64,000 bases of DNA from Solanum dulcamara. Its lineage: Eukaryota; Streptophyta; Magnoliopsida; Solanales; Solanaceae. Of this stretch, positions 24,020 to 35,265 are shown piece by piece. Both the position numbers and the translations under genes were made by a program. The notes beneath the pieces are model-generated. The model saw nothing but the letters and a program-made list of their open reading frames with translations, was not told the origin of the DNA and ran no database searches. Where the stretch lies: assembly GCF_947179165.1 (NCBI RefSeq), contig NC_077239.1:69827134-69891133 (forward strand). Reading direction: 5' to 3'. Each line of letters opens with the position of its first letter. Positions within the stretch are counted from its first letter, which is position 1.

Positions 24020-25200
24020 TGCATTTAAAATTTTGTACAAAAATATTCAACCTTAATTAATTATTTCATGCATCCTAAGTTCAAGTATCTAAAGTTGAGA
24101 ATTTATTCAAACCAAAATAATTTCTAACTACTTAATTAAAAAATTCTAAAGTGTAAGTTCTAAATCTAAGTTCAAGTAAAAAAATCCTAAAGTTCAACTT
24201 AAAAATCCTAAAGTTCAAGTTTTAAATTCAAATTCACAACTTAAAGTTTACATGCATATACTTGAAAAATTCAAGAATTCTCAAGTTCAACATTTCTAAA
24301 GTTCAAGTTGGTTTTTTTCTAAGTTAAAGTACAAACTTTCAAATTTCAAGTATAATTAAAGTTCAAGTATCTAAATTTGAGAATTTATACAAACCAAACA
24401 AGTTCCTAAGCACTTCAAAAATCCTAAATTCAAGTTCTAAAATTTAAGTTCAAGTTAAAAAATCATAAATTCCAAGTTCAAAATTTAAGTTGAAAGTTCA
24501 GAACTTAAAGTTTATATATCCTACAATAATTCAACATTTCTAAAGTGTGAGCTTAATTAATTCTTAAAAACCACAATTCAAGAAACCAAAGTTAATAACT
24601 TCATGAAAAATATAAATAATTCACAATTTCTAAAGTTCACAACCTAAGTTCAAATAAGTAAATGCTACACCAAAAAAATTCTAAGTTCAACTTAAAAAAT
24701 TCAGCCTAAAGTTCAAGTTCAAAGTTCTAAATTCAATACAAGTTATGATTAAGTTCTAAGTTGTAATTAGAAGCTCTAAATAAGTTCTAAGTTTCTAACT
24801 TCTAATTAACTTCTATAATTACTTCTTAAATCTAATGTTTAACTTCAACAATACTTCAATTCAAACTAAAAAATACCCAAATTTACAATCTAATTCAAAA
24901 AAACCCAATTCAACTAAAGCCCAAAAATCTTCATTCACTAATTCACAATTAAATATACAAACTAACAATGGTAGTAACTTTTTGACTTCAAAAACACTTC
25001 AACTCCAACTCAAAAAAATCCAAATCACAAACTAATTCAAAATACCCCAATTCAAAGTAAAACCCTAAAATCAAAGCTATAATTTTTTATTCACTAATTC
25101 ACAATCAATCTTACAAATTAACTATGTTAACAACATATATTCAACAATATAAATAAAATAAACTAACAATTCAAAAATTTCTCAATTTACAAAAAAATAA
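24020..25200. repeat. Low-complexity aagttcaagt tract within the CACTA element
   Basis: About 1.2 kb of degenerate short units (taaagttcaagttctaaatt and variants) without coding content; probably expanded by slippage. Confidence 0.7.
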
Positions 25201-25357
25201 ACCCTAACTAAGTTTAACAAGGAGAGAAAAAAACAAGAGAGAGGGTCGGATGGAGTACCTGAGAGAGAGGGAGGAACGTTGGCGGTGGAGACGCCGGCGG
25301 AGCGCTGTGTCGGAGGTGGGATGAGCGTCGGGGTCGGGGTTTAGGAGAGGGGATCGA

Positions 25358-25370
<13 letters not shown>

Positions 25371-25416
<46 letters not shown>
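25371..25416. repeat. (GA)23 microsatellite
   Basis: An uninterrupted GA dinucleotide run of 46 bp; a likely length-polymorphic marker. Confidence 0.97.
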
Positions 25417-25419
<3 letters not shown>

Positions 25420-25927
25420 GAGAGTATAAAAAATAAAAAAAAATGGGAGAACCTGTGGTTGATATTTAGTAGGGGGCGACGGACAGCGTCGCAAAGTCCG
25501 TCGCTCCATTTAAAAAAAATTGACCAGAAAAACGACGGACTAAGCGACGCCGTCCTTCGCTATTTTAAAAAAAAAATAAAAAATTATAAATAATAAAATA
25601 AAATTTTATAAAAAAAATATTATACATTAAAATTAAAAATAAGTGAAGGACTCCGTTGCTTATTTTAAATTAAAAATAATTTTTTTTATTGAAAGCGACG
25701 GACGGCGTCGCCGTTTATATTAAATAATTAATTATTAATGAAAAATATTTTTGACGCAAAAATTCGCCAAAAAAAGTGACGGACTTAGAGTCACCATCCC
25801 TCGCTTTTTAAAATAAAAAATAAAAATTTAATCGACGGACGGTGTCCCTTTGTCCGTCGCTTTTTACCATCGACGCAGTCCGTCGCTTTTCTTTCCGTCG
25901 TTTTTTCGTCATTTTTTAGTAGTGATC

Positions 25928-26850
25928 GTGACTTATTGAGGCTAATTCGTATAATTTAAAAGCTTGACATATTTTAAATGGTAAAATTATTACACAATGA
26001 ATGCGGCTTGAAAACACACGCAGAAGATATTTCAAAACTTAAATCGGAAGTGTCTACTAAAAACACTTTATTATATGTTCAAATGCTTAATCAAAATAAA
26101 CTATAATTTGAGTTTCTAAGTAAAATTTATTAATAAGTAATTTAAAGTGTTATTGATGTATTCTGTCAAAAAGGAAGACAATTCTACTATAAATTTTCAG
26201 TAATTGAATGATATTTTTAGCAACCAACTCTACATTTTGAGCTAAAGTAATTGTAAATATAAGTTGTGCCTGATTATTAACACATTTGAATCTAAATATA
26301 TATTTGAATATGAAGATGTGCATTAAAATTTAAATGTTTGAATTTCAATGCACATCTAAATATTAAGATGTATTCTTTAAATATGTACACTAAATAATCT
26401 GAATGTGTATGTGGAATTACACTATCTCAATAAAAATAATAAAAATAAATTTATTTTTTGATAAAAGATAATATCTTGATGAATTATATTTGATATAAAT
26501 TATATATATAAAAAAATATTGAAACAAGATAACATGATTTTTTTTTTAAATTCAGCACAAGTTAATCTCAGAAAAATTAACGTGTTAGCACTTAAATGCA
26601 AACATACAGATGCAAACTTATAGTCAACTATCACTGACAACCTCAATCTATATGCCTGAAAGAAATTGTAAGTTTGTTTTACTTTTCATCTGGAGATAGC
26701 TGCATTAACACATAAACAACAGAATCATACTAGAAATAAAGAAAAAAAAAGTGAAAATTTGAGGCAGTGATCAACTAGAAGAAATTGAAGAACCGAACTA
26801 GAAAAGATTTAGTAGATAAAATAAGTGTATCGATTATAACAACTTACCAA
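25928..26850. other. Gene-free AT-rich stretch
   Basis: No coding signal or recognised repeat. It lies between the CACTA element and the MITE that hosts the Tat element. Confidence 0.5.
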
Positions 26851-26920
26851 TTACACTATATTAAAAATAATCTTTAGAGGAAATTAATTAACGGCAATAG
26901 CTTAATTGCGGCTGAATATG

Positions 26921-27935
26921 TGTAATTATTTAAAATTTATTATAAATGATTTAAATTATATTAAATTTAAGATATATTAGTCCAAATAAATATTATGGAT
27001 TAATATAATTGGATAAATTTATAAATGATTTAAATTATATTAAATTTAAGATATATTAGTCCAAATAAATATTATGGATTAATATAATTGGATAAATTTT
27101 TTAAATCCAATAAATATGGATTTAATTAAAGTTCAATTTTATTGGGCTAGTCCATTGATTTGGGCTATAAATGATGAGCTCACTTTGCTAAGCCCAATAT
27201 CATATCATTCTAGAAGCCCATTTTTTGTGCCACGTGTCAAGAGACGTGTCATGCCAAGTCAAACAAATAAGCCAATAAGAGCATGTCATGTGTCAAAATG
27301 ACAAACCCATTCGTTAAAGCCCATTATGCCATATCACTTAAATCTGATTGGCCGGAGAAAAATCTATTTTCATCACAATTCCTCCATCCCACAACTATAA
27401 ATAGGGGTCATCATAATTCAGAAAAGATACCAGAATTCTAACAAGAAGCCAAAGAGAGCTCGTGGATCAAACGTCGCAGATTTCTCCATAAGCTACAAGT
27501 TCAATAATTCAAGATCAAGTTCATCAAGTTCAAGAACAACTCTAGATCAAGACTACCAGATTCAAGAACAAACCCAAAAGTCCTTGAAGTCAAGTACAAG
27601 TCAAAATCAAGTTCAACAACAAGTGAAGATCAAGAGCATCAAGATCAAGAACAAGTGAAGTTCAAGTTCATCAAATCAACAAATCAAGATCAAGACCGCA
27701 AGATTCAAGAACAAGCCCAAAAGCCCTTAATTTGAAGTAACAATTCAAGATCAAATCCATCAAGTTCAACCAAATTCAAGATCAAGCTCAAGAGCCCTTG
27801 AATTTATATTCGAAAAGACGAATCAGATGATTCATAGAGATTGTAACACTAATATTCAAAAATCAAATACTACGATTGTTGTGATATTTTTCAGTCTTGA
27901 TTATTATTTTTTTGACGCGAATTTTATTATCTACA
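26921..27935 (+). repeat. Tat element 5' LTR
   Basis: Starts TGTAATTATT, ends TCTACA. It is longer than its partner mainly because of a direct duplication of about 80 bp (about 26938-27097) that the 3' LTR lacks. The part after the TATA box is a low-complexity tract of caagatcaag-type units (27480-27820). Confidence 0.92.
27396..27403 (+). promoter_or_regulatory. TATA box of the Tat 5' LTR
   Basis: TATAAATA followed by ggggtc; the same element is at 39645-39652 in the 3' LTR. It would drive the genomic transcript. Confidence 0.7.
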
Positions 27936-27937
27936 AA

Positions 27938-27955
27938 TTTTGACACGCACAATAG
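27938..27955 (+). other. Tat primer-binding site (degraded)
   Basis: ttttgacacgcacaataga follows the LTR by 2 bp. It resembles the tttggcacgcccagtggg site of this lineage, with several substitutions. Confidence 0.55.
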
Positions 27956-28126
27956 AACAATGTCTACCTCTCATCTCAACTTTTCAGGCATCAGAGAATA
28001 TCAAAATGACTTCTAAGGAGATCAACTTCCTCCAAGATTGGAGACTCCAAGTTCTCTGCTAATGTAGAAGGAATCCTTGGTGTTACCTTAGGAAACTTTG
28101 GAGTTGTCACGAGGAGCAAGGACACT

Positions 28127-29371
28127 ATGTTAGGACAACAAACATATCAAGTGTCATCCACATCCACTCCTATTTTTGGGTCCTCAACTCCAAAAGGATC
28201 AAAGTCCTCCACAAATGCTTCAGAAGGAGGAAGCAGTGTTGCTGAAAGGATCAAGAAGACTCTAGCTCTACTCGAGCGTTCTGGCTCAAAAAACTCTACC
28301 ACAAATGGGAATCATAATTCAACTGGCAGATCCTCTCCATATGCACCGCGTAATGTGAGTCCATTGAAGATCATCTTACGCGATAATCCATTCTATTCTC
28401 GTACAACCCCAATGATCATACAAGCAATGGTAATTGACACTTCATCTACAGAGGAACAACTTACAAACCTAACAAATTTAGTTGAAGGATTGGCGAAGCA
28501 TGTATACCATCAAGAGTCTCGAATTGATAGTTGGGAGCAACTAGAGCATGTGTTTCTCAATCACTTCTATAGCACAAGGCAAACTGTGAGCATGGTAGAA
28601 CTCAAAAATACTCGTCAAAGAAAGGATGAACCGATCATAGACTTAATAAATTGGTAGAGAAATGCAAGCCTAAATTGCAAAGATAGACTCAATGAAGCTT
28701 CTGCCAGCGAAATGTGTATCCAAGGAATGCACTGGGAGATTTTGTACATCTTACAGGGAATAAAGTTGAAGTCTTTTGAAGATCTAGCTACTCGCACTCA
28801 CGATATGGAGTTGAGCATGTATTCTACAAGAAAGGATGTGACGTTTGTCCATGATCCTCACAAAGGAAAGGACAAACATGAACCCAAAAGGTGGACGAAA
28901 TTTGTTCCTAGGAATGATAAAGAATCCATAAATATTAATATGTCGCCTGTGAAATTTACCACAAAGGAAAGAAAAAGGCAAAGTGTGAAGACAACTTTTC
29001 AAGAGCGTTCGAATCGAAAGTCAACCTTGAGAGAGATACAAGAAAAGGAATACTCATTCCTAGATTCTAACGTCTCTAAAAATTTTGATGAGTTGCTCGA
29101 ACTAAAACTCATTGAGTTGCCAGAGATGAAGCGGCCTAATGAAGCTGGAAAAACTAATGACCCAAATTATTGCAAGTATCATAGACTTGTAAGTCACCCT
29201 CTTGAAAAATATTTTGTCTTCAAGGATAAAGTTATGCAATTGGCTAACAAAAAAAAGATTTTCTTTGATGATGAGAAGGCCAATTCTAACCAAATATCTA
29301 TCATATTCGGCTCACTTGATCCAATCCAAATAAGTATCTCTGAAAAGAATGAAGAAGATTCGTTGGAGTAA
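28127..29371 (+). pseudogene. Tat gag (broken)
   Basis: Open blocks 28127-28657 and 28712-29371 make up most of a gag. A Ser/Thr-rich N-terminal part is followed by a helical block (LTNLTNLVEGLAKHVYHQES) and a retrotransposon-gag-type segment (WEQLEHVFLNHFYSTRQTVS). A basic region and a C-x2-H ... H-type segment (YCKYHRLVSHPLEKYFVFKD) come last; there the family has a Cys where this copy has Tyr, so the zinc ligand is lost. A stop at 28655-28657 and a degraded start region upstream break the gene. Confidence 0.8.
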
Positions 29372-29799
29372 GACAAATCCCAAGTTGTTGTAGACGCTGA
29401 GGAAGGTTGGATTCTAGTGACTAGAGGAAGATGGAACAAGAAAAGTTTGCGAAAAGAATCATCCGAACAACCAATCAGAAAAAAGATGGTGAGGATACTG
29501 AAAAAGAAGAAACCAATAAAGCATCTGAAGAGGGAAAAGGTTGAAGTGCATCACCACTAGAAACCTCGACGTGCTGTGACTCTAGAAGAATTCTTACCAA
29601 GTTGGTTCTGTACAAAGGCTACTCAAGACAGAATCAAGGCTTCATGTTTCAATGCCGACAAAGAAGAGACAGTGAGTGAAACCTCACCAAAGATGTCTTC
29701 TACAAACAAGAAGAAGCAACATTTGAAATCTTATCAAAGGTATCTCCTTTACCTTCTAAAAATCCCGTTGAACCTTCTTCCTAAGAAGTACATGCATGT

Positions 29800-30075
29800 G
29801 ATATAAAAATTACATTTAGAGATGATGATCTTTTGTTTGGTGAAACACTACATAATCATCATTTATATATGGTGGGTCATGTGCTAGAGAAGAAGATAAA
29901 GAGAATCCTGATAGATGAAGGATCTGGAGTTGACATTCTGCCCATCCACACTTTGAAGGAACTTGGCATCACAACCGAAGAACTTGGTGAAAGTCGTTTG
30001 CTGATACAAGGATTCAATCAAGGAGGTCAGATGTCCATAGGCTTAATCAAGTTAGAAATCCATATGTAAGATTTG
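29800..30075 (+). pseudogene. Tat aspartic protease
   Basis: Reads ITFRDDDLLFGETLHNHHLY-like, then the active-site block KRILIDEGSGVDILPIHTLKELGI. The catalytic D-x-G-S is present as DEGS (usually DDGS/DDGSA). The flap-side block RLLIQGFNQGGQMSIGLIKLEI follows. The frame stops at 30067-30069. Function would be processing of the gag-pol product. Confidence 0.8.
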
Positions 30076-30090
30076 TGATCAAGCGCATGG

Positions 30091-31450
30091 ATGCATGTGA
30101 TCGATGCAAAGACTTCATATAACATATTGCTTGGTTGGTGTTGGGTACATGAGAACAAAATTTTCTCTTCATTTTACTATCAATGTTTGGAATACCTTAA
30201 TGATGGAATTGAAAGGAAAATAGTTGTTGATGATAATCCTTTCACTAAAGTCGAATCATACTTTGCCGATGCAAAATTCTATTTGAAGAGTTATGTCGCG
30301 AAGGAGGCAAAACTCGATGACATCAAATCAACCAAGTCTGGTAAGCTTCCAGGTAAAAGAGTTGATGTGACTGTTGGGAAAGTCAAGGTTGATATTATGG
30401 AGCCTTGTTCCATTCTGAAAGAAGAGAAGATCATGTCCTCAAAAAAAGAAGTCGGCTTCTATACTCCGCTATGTTACAAAGGTGAAGAAAGCAGAAGGTC
30501 AATCATCTTGCACCCAAGGAAGTGTACTTAAAGGACTAGCCCTTCCTATCAAACGGATTGATGCAATAAACTTGTCTTCGAAGGTACTGGGGAAGTTAAT
30601 GGCCCAAAATCCATCGCAAGATGTGGTACTCTCTACAAGACGCACACGAGAAGGTTTTGACCCAAATGCTTACAAGTTATTCATGAAGGCCGGATACAAC
30701 CCTAATGAGATATCAAGGTTAAGAAAACTCCCTTCGAAAGATACAACCAGGTAAGCACATGAAGTTTTAGGTTATAGCCAAACGCCGCTAGTTTGCATCT
30801 TCATAAGAAGGGCAAGAAATAACTATATCACTATAAAAGATGAGTCTGTCGCTTCAAACCAAAGGCCTTCCATCTTTGATCAACTTGGGAAATCAACCAC
30901 AAAAAACTTCTGTGTTTGAAAGTTTAGGTCCATTGAAGAAAAAGAATAACGAGCACCGAAAAAGTTACCTGAGGGTGACAATGCATGCTTCACCTATGAT
31001 TTAGAAGGATTTCAAAAGTTTAATTCCTTCTAGAATAAAGAGATAAGTGAGACTTATGGTCTCATGTAAAGAAAGTTGAAGGCAAAGACTCACACTGTGG
31101 TTTACACCAAGGAGCAAGATGAAGATGAAGAAAGTGTAGGCTCCTCATATCATGTTACAACCCAGAGTGAGAACACCATCTCTCCTCAAATAAAGATTGA
31201 TGAAGAGTTGGGAGATATTGCCTGGTGCTATCACATATCTATTAATGACAGTGATAAGATGCTAGAGATGTCCGCCAGAATTAAAAGAAGAAATGGAGAC
31301 CATAGTAGATCCCGTAAAGGAAGTTAACCTTGGCACTGATGAAGATTCGAGGCCAACTTACCTGAGTGCCTTTTTGAAATCTGATAAAGAAATTGCTTAT
31401 ATGGATATACTCAGAGAATATAGAGATGTCTTCTCTTGGACTTAAAAAGA
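30091..31450 (+). pseudogene. Tat protease-RT linker region
   Basis: 30091-30531 reads ...TSYNILLGWCWVHENKI, the C-terminal protease block (family ILLGRPWIHENKxVxS). Frames 30482-30754 and 31076-31327 are the poorly conserved linker before RT. Stops and shifts occur throughout. Confidence 0.65.
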
Positions 31451-31451
31451 A

Positions 31452-32200
31452 ATGTCAGGCTTGAATCCTAAAGTAGTAGTCCATCAATTGGCAGTCAAGA
31501 ATAGTGCTCGCTCTGTTAAGCAAGATCAAAGATGGTTTAGGCCAGAATTGGTTCCATTGATCGATAATGAAGTTAACAAACTCATTAAATCAAGCTTTAT
31601 TCATAAATTCAAATACCCTACATGGATTCCAAGTATTGTTCCTGTGAGGAAGAAGAATGGCCAAATTTTTAGTTTGTGTTGATTTTAGAGACCTTAATAA
31701 TGCATGCCCTAAGTATGAGTTTCCGCTTCCCATTGTAGAGATGATGATTGATGCTATAACTGGCTACGAGATGATATCTTTCATGGATGGTTCATCTGGC
31801 TAAAACCAAATCTGTATGGCATCAAAAGATAAAGAACTCACCGCATTTCGCATGCCTAAAGGTATTTATTGCTACAAGGTGATGCCTTTTGGTTTAAAAA
31901 ATGTTGGCGCCACATATCAAATAGCTAAGCAAAATAATTTTTATGACTTGCTCCACAAAAATATCAAATGTTATGTTGATGATTTGATGGTGAATTCAAG
32001 AAAGAGGAGCGACCATTTGAAAGACTTAAGAATGGTATTTGAGTTGCTTCAAATACAAACTGAGGATGAATCTATTTAAATGTGCCTTTGGAGTTGCTTC
32101 TAGCAAGTTTCTTGGCTTTATTGTGTGACATCGAGGAATTAAGATTGATCAAGCTAAAGTGGATGCTATCTTGAAGATGCCGAGCCTCGAAATATTCATG
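31452..32200 (+). pseudogene. Tat reverse transcriptase (broken)
   Basis: Reads MSGLNPKVVVHQLAVKNSAR, VNKLIKSSFIHKFKYPTWIP, VPVRKKNGQ. A frameshift near 31665 follows, then VCVDFRDLNNACPK, FMDGSSG-stop-NQI, FRMPKGIYCYKVMPFGLKN, and the catalytic block KCYVDDLMVNS with the aspartate pair intact. It then continues CAFGVASSKFLGFIV. One stop (31801-31803) replaces the usual Tyr codon. RT would copy the element RNA. Confidence 0.9.
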
Positions 32201-32640
32201 AGCTAAAAAGTCTTCAAGTAAAGTTAGGCTTCTTGAGGAGGTTCATCTCGAATCTAGCTGGAAGATGCCAACCATTTAGCCATCTCATGAAGAAGGGTGT
32301 TCTTTTCAAGTGGGACCAAACATGTAGCAATGCCTTTGAAAGTATAAAAGCATATCTGGTGAAGCCTTGAGTTCTAGCAACTCTATACTTGGAAAGCCAT
32401 TCATACTCTACATTGCGGCACAAGAAAGTTCTGTAGGATCCCTATTAGCTCAAGAAAATAGTGAAGGCAAGGAAAACTCTTTTTATTACTTAAATAGAAT
32501 GATGACATCAAATGAGCTGAATTATTCGCTAATCGAAAAGTTGTGCTTAAATCTAGTCTTCTCAATCCAAAAGATGAAGCATTACTATCAAGCTCATATT
32601 TTTTCGCCTTGTGTCTAGACCAAATCCCATCAAATTTGTT
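32201..32640 (+). pseudogene. Tat RNase H 1 (broken)
   Basis: Reads LGFLRRFISNLAGRCQPF and then KPFILYIAAQESSVGSLLAQ, KENSFYYLNRMMTSNELNYS, KLCLNLVFSIQKMKHYYQAH. These match the gypsy RNase H that follows RT, with frameshifts between blocks. The first catalytic Asp of the family (LYI/D position) is not evident. Confidence 0.75.
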
Positions 32641-32659
32641 ATGTCGAAACCATTCCTTA

Positions 32660-33330
32660 GTGACCGTCTATCGTGTACATCCCTCAAAAAGCTGTGAAGG
32701 GACAAGCATTGGCTAATTATTTGGCAGACTATGCAATACTAAATGATTGGGAGTTAACCAATGAGCTTCCTGATAAAGATGCGATGGTTATCAAAGTTCT
32801 ACCTCCTTGGAAGATGTACTTTAATAGAGCTGCACATCGTGACAGAGCTGGTGCTGGCATGGTATTTATCACTTCATAAGAAGAGGTTCTACCATTCTCC
32901 TTCACTATGAAACAATGTTATTCCAATAATGTCGCTGAAAATCAAGCATTAATACTTGGACTCAAAATGGCCGTCGACATGAAACAATTGCAGTTACAAG
33001 TATTTGGTGACTCTAAGTTGGTGATCAATCAAATTCTGGGAACTATGAAGTCAAGAAGCCTGAACTAGGTCCCTATAATTCTTACACTCAAAAGTTGATA
33101 GGATGGCTTGGAGATATGACCCTCCAACATGTGTCAAGGAAGGAGAACAAGAAAGCTGACTCCTTAGCCACCCTTGCTTCAACTCTAACTCTCCCAAATC
33201 AGATACAAGTCACTACCTGTCAAAAATGGATAGTACCACCCCCAAATGGGGATAAATATGTAGAAAGTGAGCTTGAGCATCTTGTCACTATTTCTAAAGC
33301 CTCAAAGGAAGATTGGCGATAACCTATTAC
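32660..33330 (+). pseudogene. Tat second RNase H (archaeal type)
   Basis: Reads WKMYFNRAAHRDRAGAGMVF (the family has YFDGA, so the first catalytic Asp has become Asn), NNVAENQALILGLKMAVDMK (family AEYQAL), and LQVFGDSKLVINQI with the Asp intact. Then WLGDMTLQHVSRKENKKADS and LATLASTL follow. A second RNase H after the usual one is diagnostic of the Tat lineage. The D-to-N change and a stop at 33067 imply loss of activity. Confidence 0.85.
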
Positions 33331-34545
33331 CGACTATTTATGTTATGGAATACTTAAAGAAAAATCCGAAGAGAAAGACTGACATTTGTTGTCGTGCACC
33401 TCGCTTCCTATACTACAAGAACACATTATATAGAAGGTCATTTGTGGGAGTATCTTACGATGTTTGGGAGAGGAAGAAGTAGTCCAAGCTCTACAAAAAG
33501 CGCATTCAGAAGTATGTGGATCATATCAATCTGGATCAAAGCTCCATTTCCACATAAAGAGAATGGGGTATTACTGACCAACCATGGTGAAATATTGCTT
33601 AGACTATGCTCGAAGGTGCAAGGCTTGTCAATTTCATGCAAATTTCATACATCAGTCGCCCGAAGTATTACATCTAACTATCGTATCTTGTCCATTCGAT
33701 GCTTGGGGATTAGACATTATTGAACCACTGCCAAAGTCTTCCAGTGGATACTAGTATATCCTGGCTGCAACAGATTACTTCTCAAAATGGGTCAAAGCTT
33801 TCGCTCTTAAAGAAGTGAAGAATGAGAACGTTACAAACTTTATTCGGATGAATATCATATACCGATTTGGCATTACTCGTTATATACTAACAGACAATGG
33901 CAAGCCGATTGATAACAAGTTAATGAAAATTTTTTATGATCTCTTCAATTTCAAGAAACACAAATCTTCTATGTATCATACTGCTGTTAATGGTCTAGCC
34001 GAATCATTCAATAAGACTCTATGAAATCTGCTGAAGAAAGTTGTCTCAAAGTCCAAGCAAGATTGGCATGAAAGAATGGAAGAAGATTTGTGGGCATAGA
34101 GGATGGCATACCGCACACTGACTCAAGAAAGCCCATATTCACTTGCTTTTGGAGTCAAAGCAGTCCTACCACTTGAGCGCCAACTATCTTCCATAAGACT
34201 TGCTATCCACGAAGGGCTCGCTGAAGAAGAAAATGCTCGACTACGTCTTGCCGAGTTAGAAGCACTTGATGAAAAGAGGCTGGAAGCTCACCAAAATCTT
34301 AAATGTTATCAAGCCTGTCTATATCGTGCTTTCAACAAAAATGTTTATTTGGGGTACTTCCAAGTTGAAGATCAAGTCCTTGCAGTAAAAAGTCCCATTA
34401 TCACTTCACATAAGTCTGGGGGAAGATTCACCTCAAAGTGGGATGGACCATATGTCGTACAAGAAGCATATACAAATGACGCTTACAATCTTGTTGATGC
34501 TGATGGCATAAGGATTGGTCCTATTAATGTATAATTCCTGAAACA
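33331..34545 (+). pseudogene. Tat integrase (broken, catalytic triad still visible)
   Basis: Blocks: RAPRFLYYKNTLYRRSF; zinc region with CKACQFHANFIHQSPE; core YILAATDYFSKW (first D), YILTDNGKPIDNK (second D), AVNGLAESFNKTL (E); then LWA-stop, YSLAFGVKAVLPLERQ, NARLRLAELEALDEKR, FQVEDQVLAVKSPIITSHKS and SKWDGPYVVQEAY. It ends near 34531. Stops at 34021-34024 and 34099 and earlier frameshifts break it. It would insert the cDNA into the genome. Confidence 0.88.
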
Positions 34546-35265
34546 CTATCCTTAAAGTGAGATACCACTCCTTAAGGTACGAGTATAAATTATGTGTTAC
34601 TCCTGGCCCGCAAGAGTATGAATTGTGTATGGCCCCCTAAAAAAGAGTCTGCTAGGTTCAAAATCTCAAAAAAGGCGGCCTAGGCAAAAGTTAGGACACC
34701 AAAAAAAATCACTCCCCTAGAACTACGTTGTGACATGATCCTTTGCACTAAGGTAAATAGAAGCTTAGAATTATATTCTGAGTTCAGTTGCATGAGTGTC
34801 AAAAACCCACATGTTCCCTCTTGATCTATCACATGAATATTAAAGTTATATACTCTCTCATCAAACTTCATACTTGCACCAAATGGTGGTGATTCAATGG
34901 GGACAGCCCCCTATGAAATATGAGCTTCTCCAACAGACGTTGAAGCACTCAAATTCTTTATGTCTTGAAGTTGAGGTCCCAAATCAATCAAAGTTTTACA
35001 AATTAAAGTCCTCAAATTCTTCAAGTGTTCAAGTTAGTTCTCGAATCAATCAAGTTTACGAGTTGAAGTCCTCAAAAATCTATTAATTCTACAAGTTGAA
35101 GCACTAAAGTACATAACATTTACAAGTCAAAATTGCATGCACAAACTTAAAGAAAAGAAGAAACTCCATTATTCTTATTCTTATTGGCATGCAAAATGTG
35201 GATTGAATTTGGATTATTAGAAAATAAAAAAAGAAATTCAAAATTGAAGAGTGCAAACGAAAGAG
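34546..35265. other. Tat 3' spacer
   Basis: Non-coding region between pol and the antisense gene. It contains degenerate aagttgaagtcctcaaa units (about 34930-35110). Confidence 0.6.

Larger units (their letters stand above)
23936..25440 (-). other. Possible spliced transcription unit inside the CACTA element
   Basis: On the minus strand a (CT)n leader (25416-25371) runs into a GC-rich block that ends ctctctctcag|gtactcc (donor-like, near 25260). A second block, 24018-23936, has an acceptor-like aaatgcag in front and a donor-like ttgag|gtattttt behind, and reads TNPSIVDLIEKS in one frame. This is inferred from splice-site-like signals and composition only. It could be a captured host gene fragment. 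Confidence 0.3.
22979..25924. mobile_element. Non-autonomous CACTA (En/Spm) transposon, 2.95 kb
   Basis: Starts CACTACTAAAAAA and ends TTTTTTAGTAGTG as terminal inverted repeats. It is flanked by the 3-bp duplication ATC (22976-22978 and 25925-25927). Subterminal zones (22979-23410 and 25475-25924) are dense in gcgacggac / gtccgtcgc in both orientations, often as palindromes, the expected transposase-binding arrays. No transposase is encoded, so it must move in trans. The interior is a long aagttcaagt low-complexity tract plus a GC-rich block that may be a captured gene piece. Confidence 0.92.

Noticed and set aside
25204..25509. 101-codon minus-strand frame with a Leu/Ser repeat
   Set aside because: It translates the (GA)23 microsatellite. 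The GC-rich flank may be a captured exon, but this frame is not supported.
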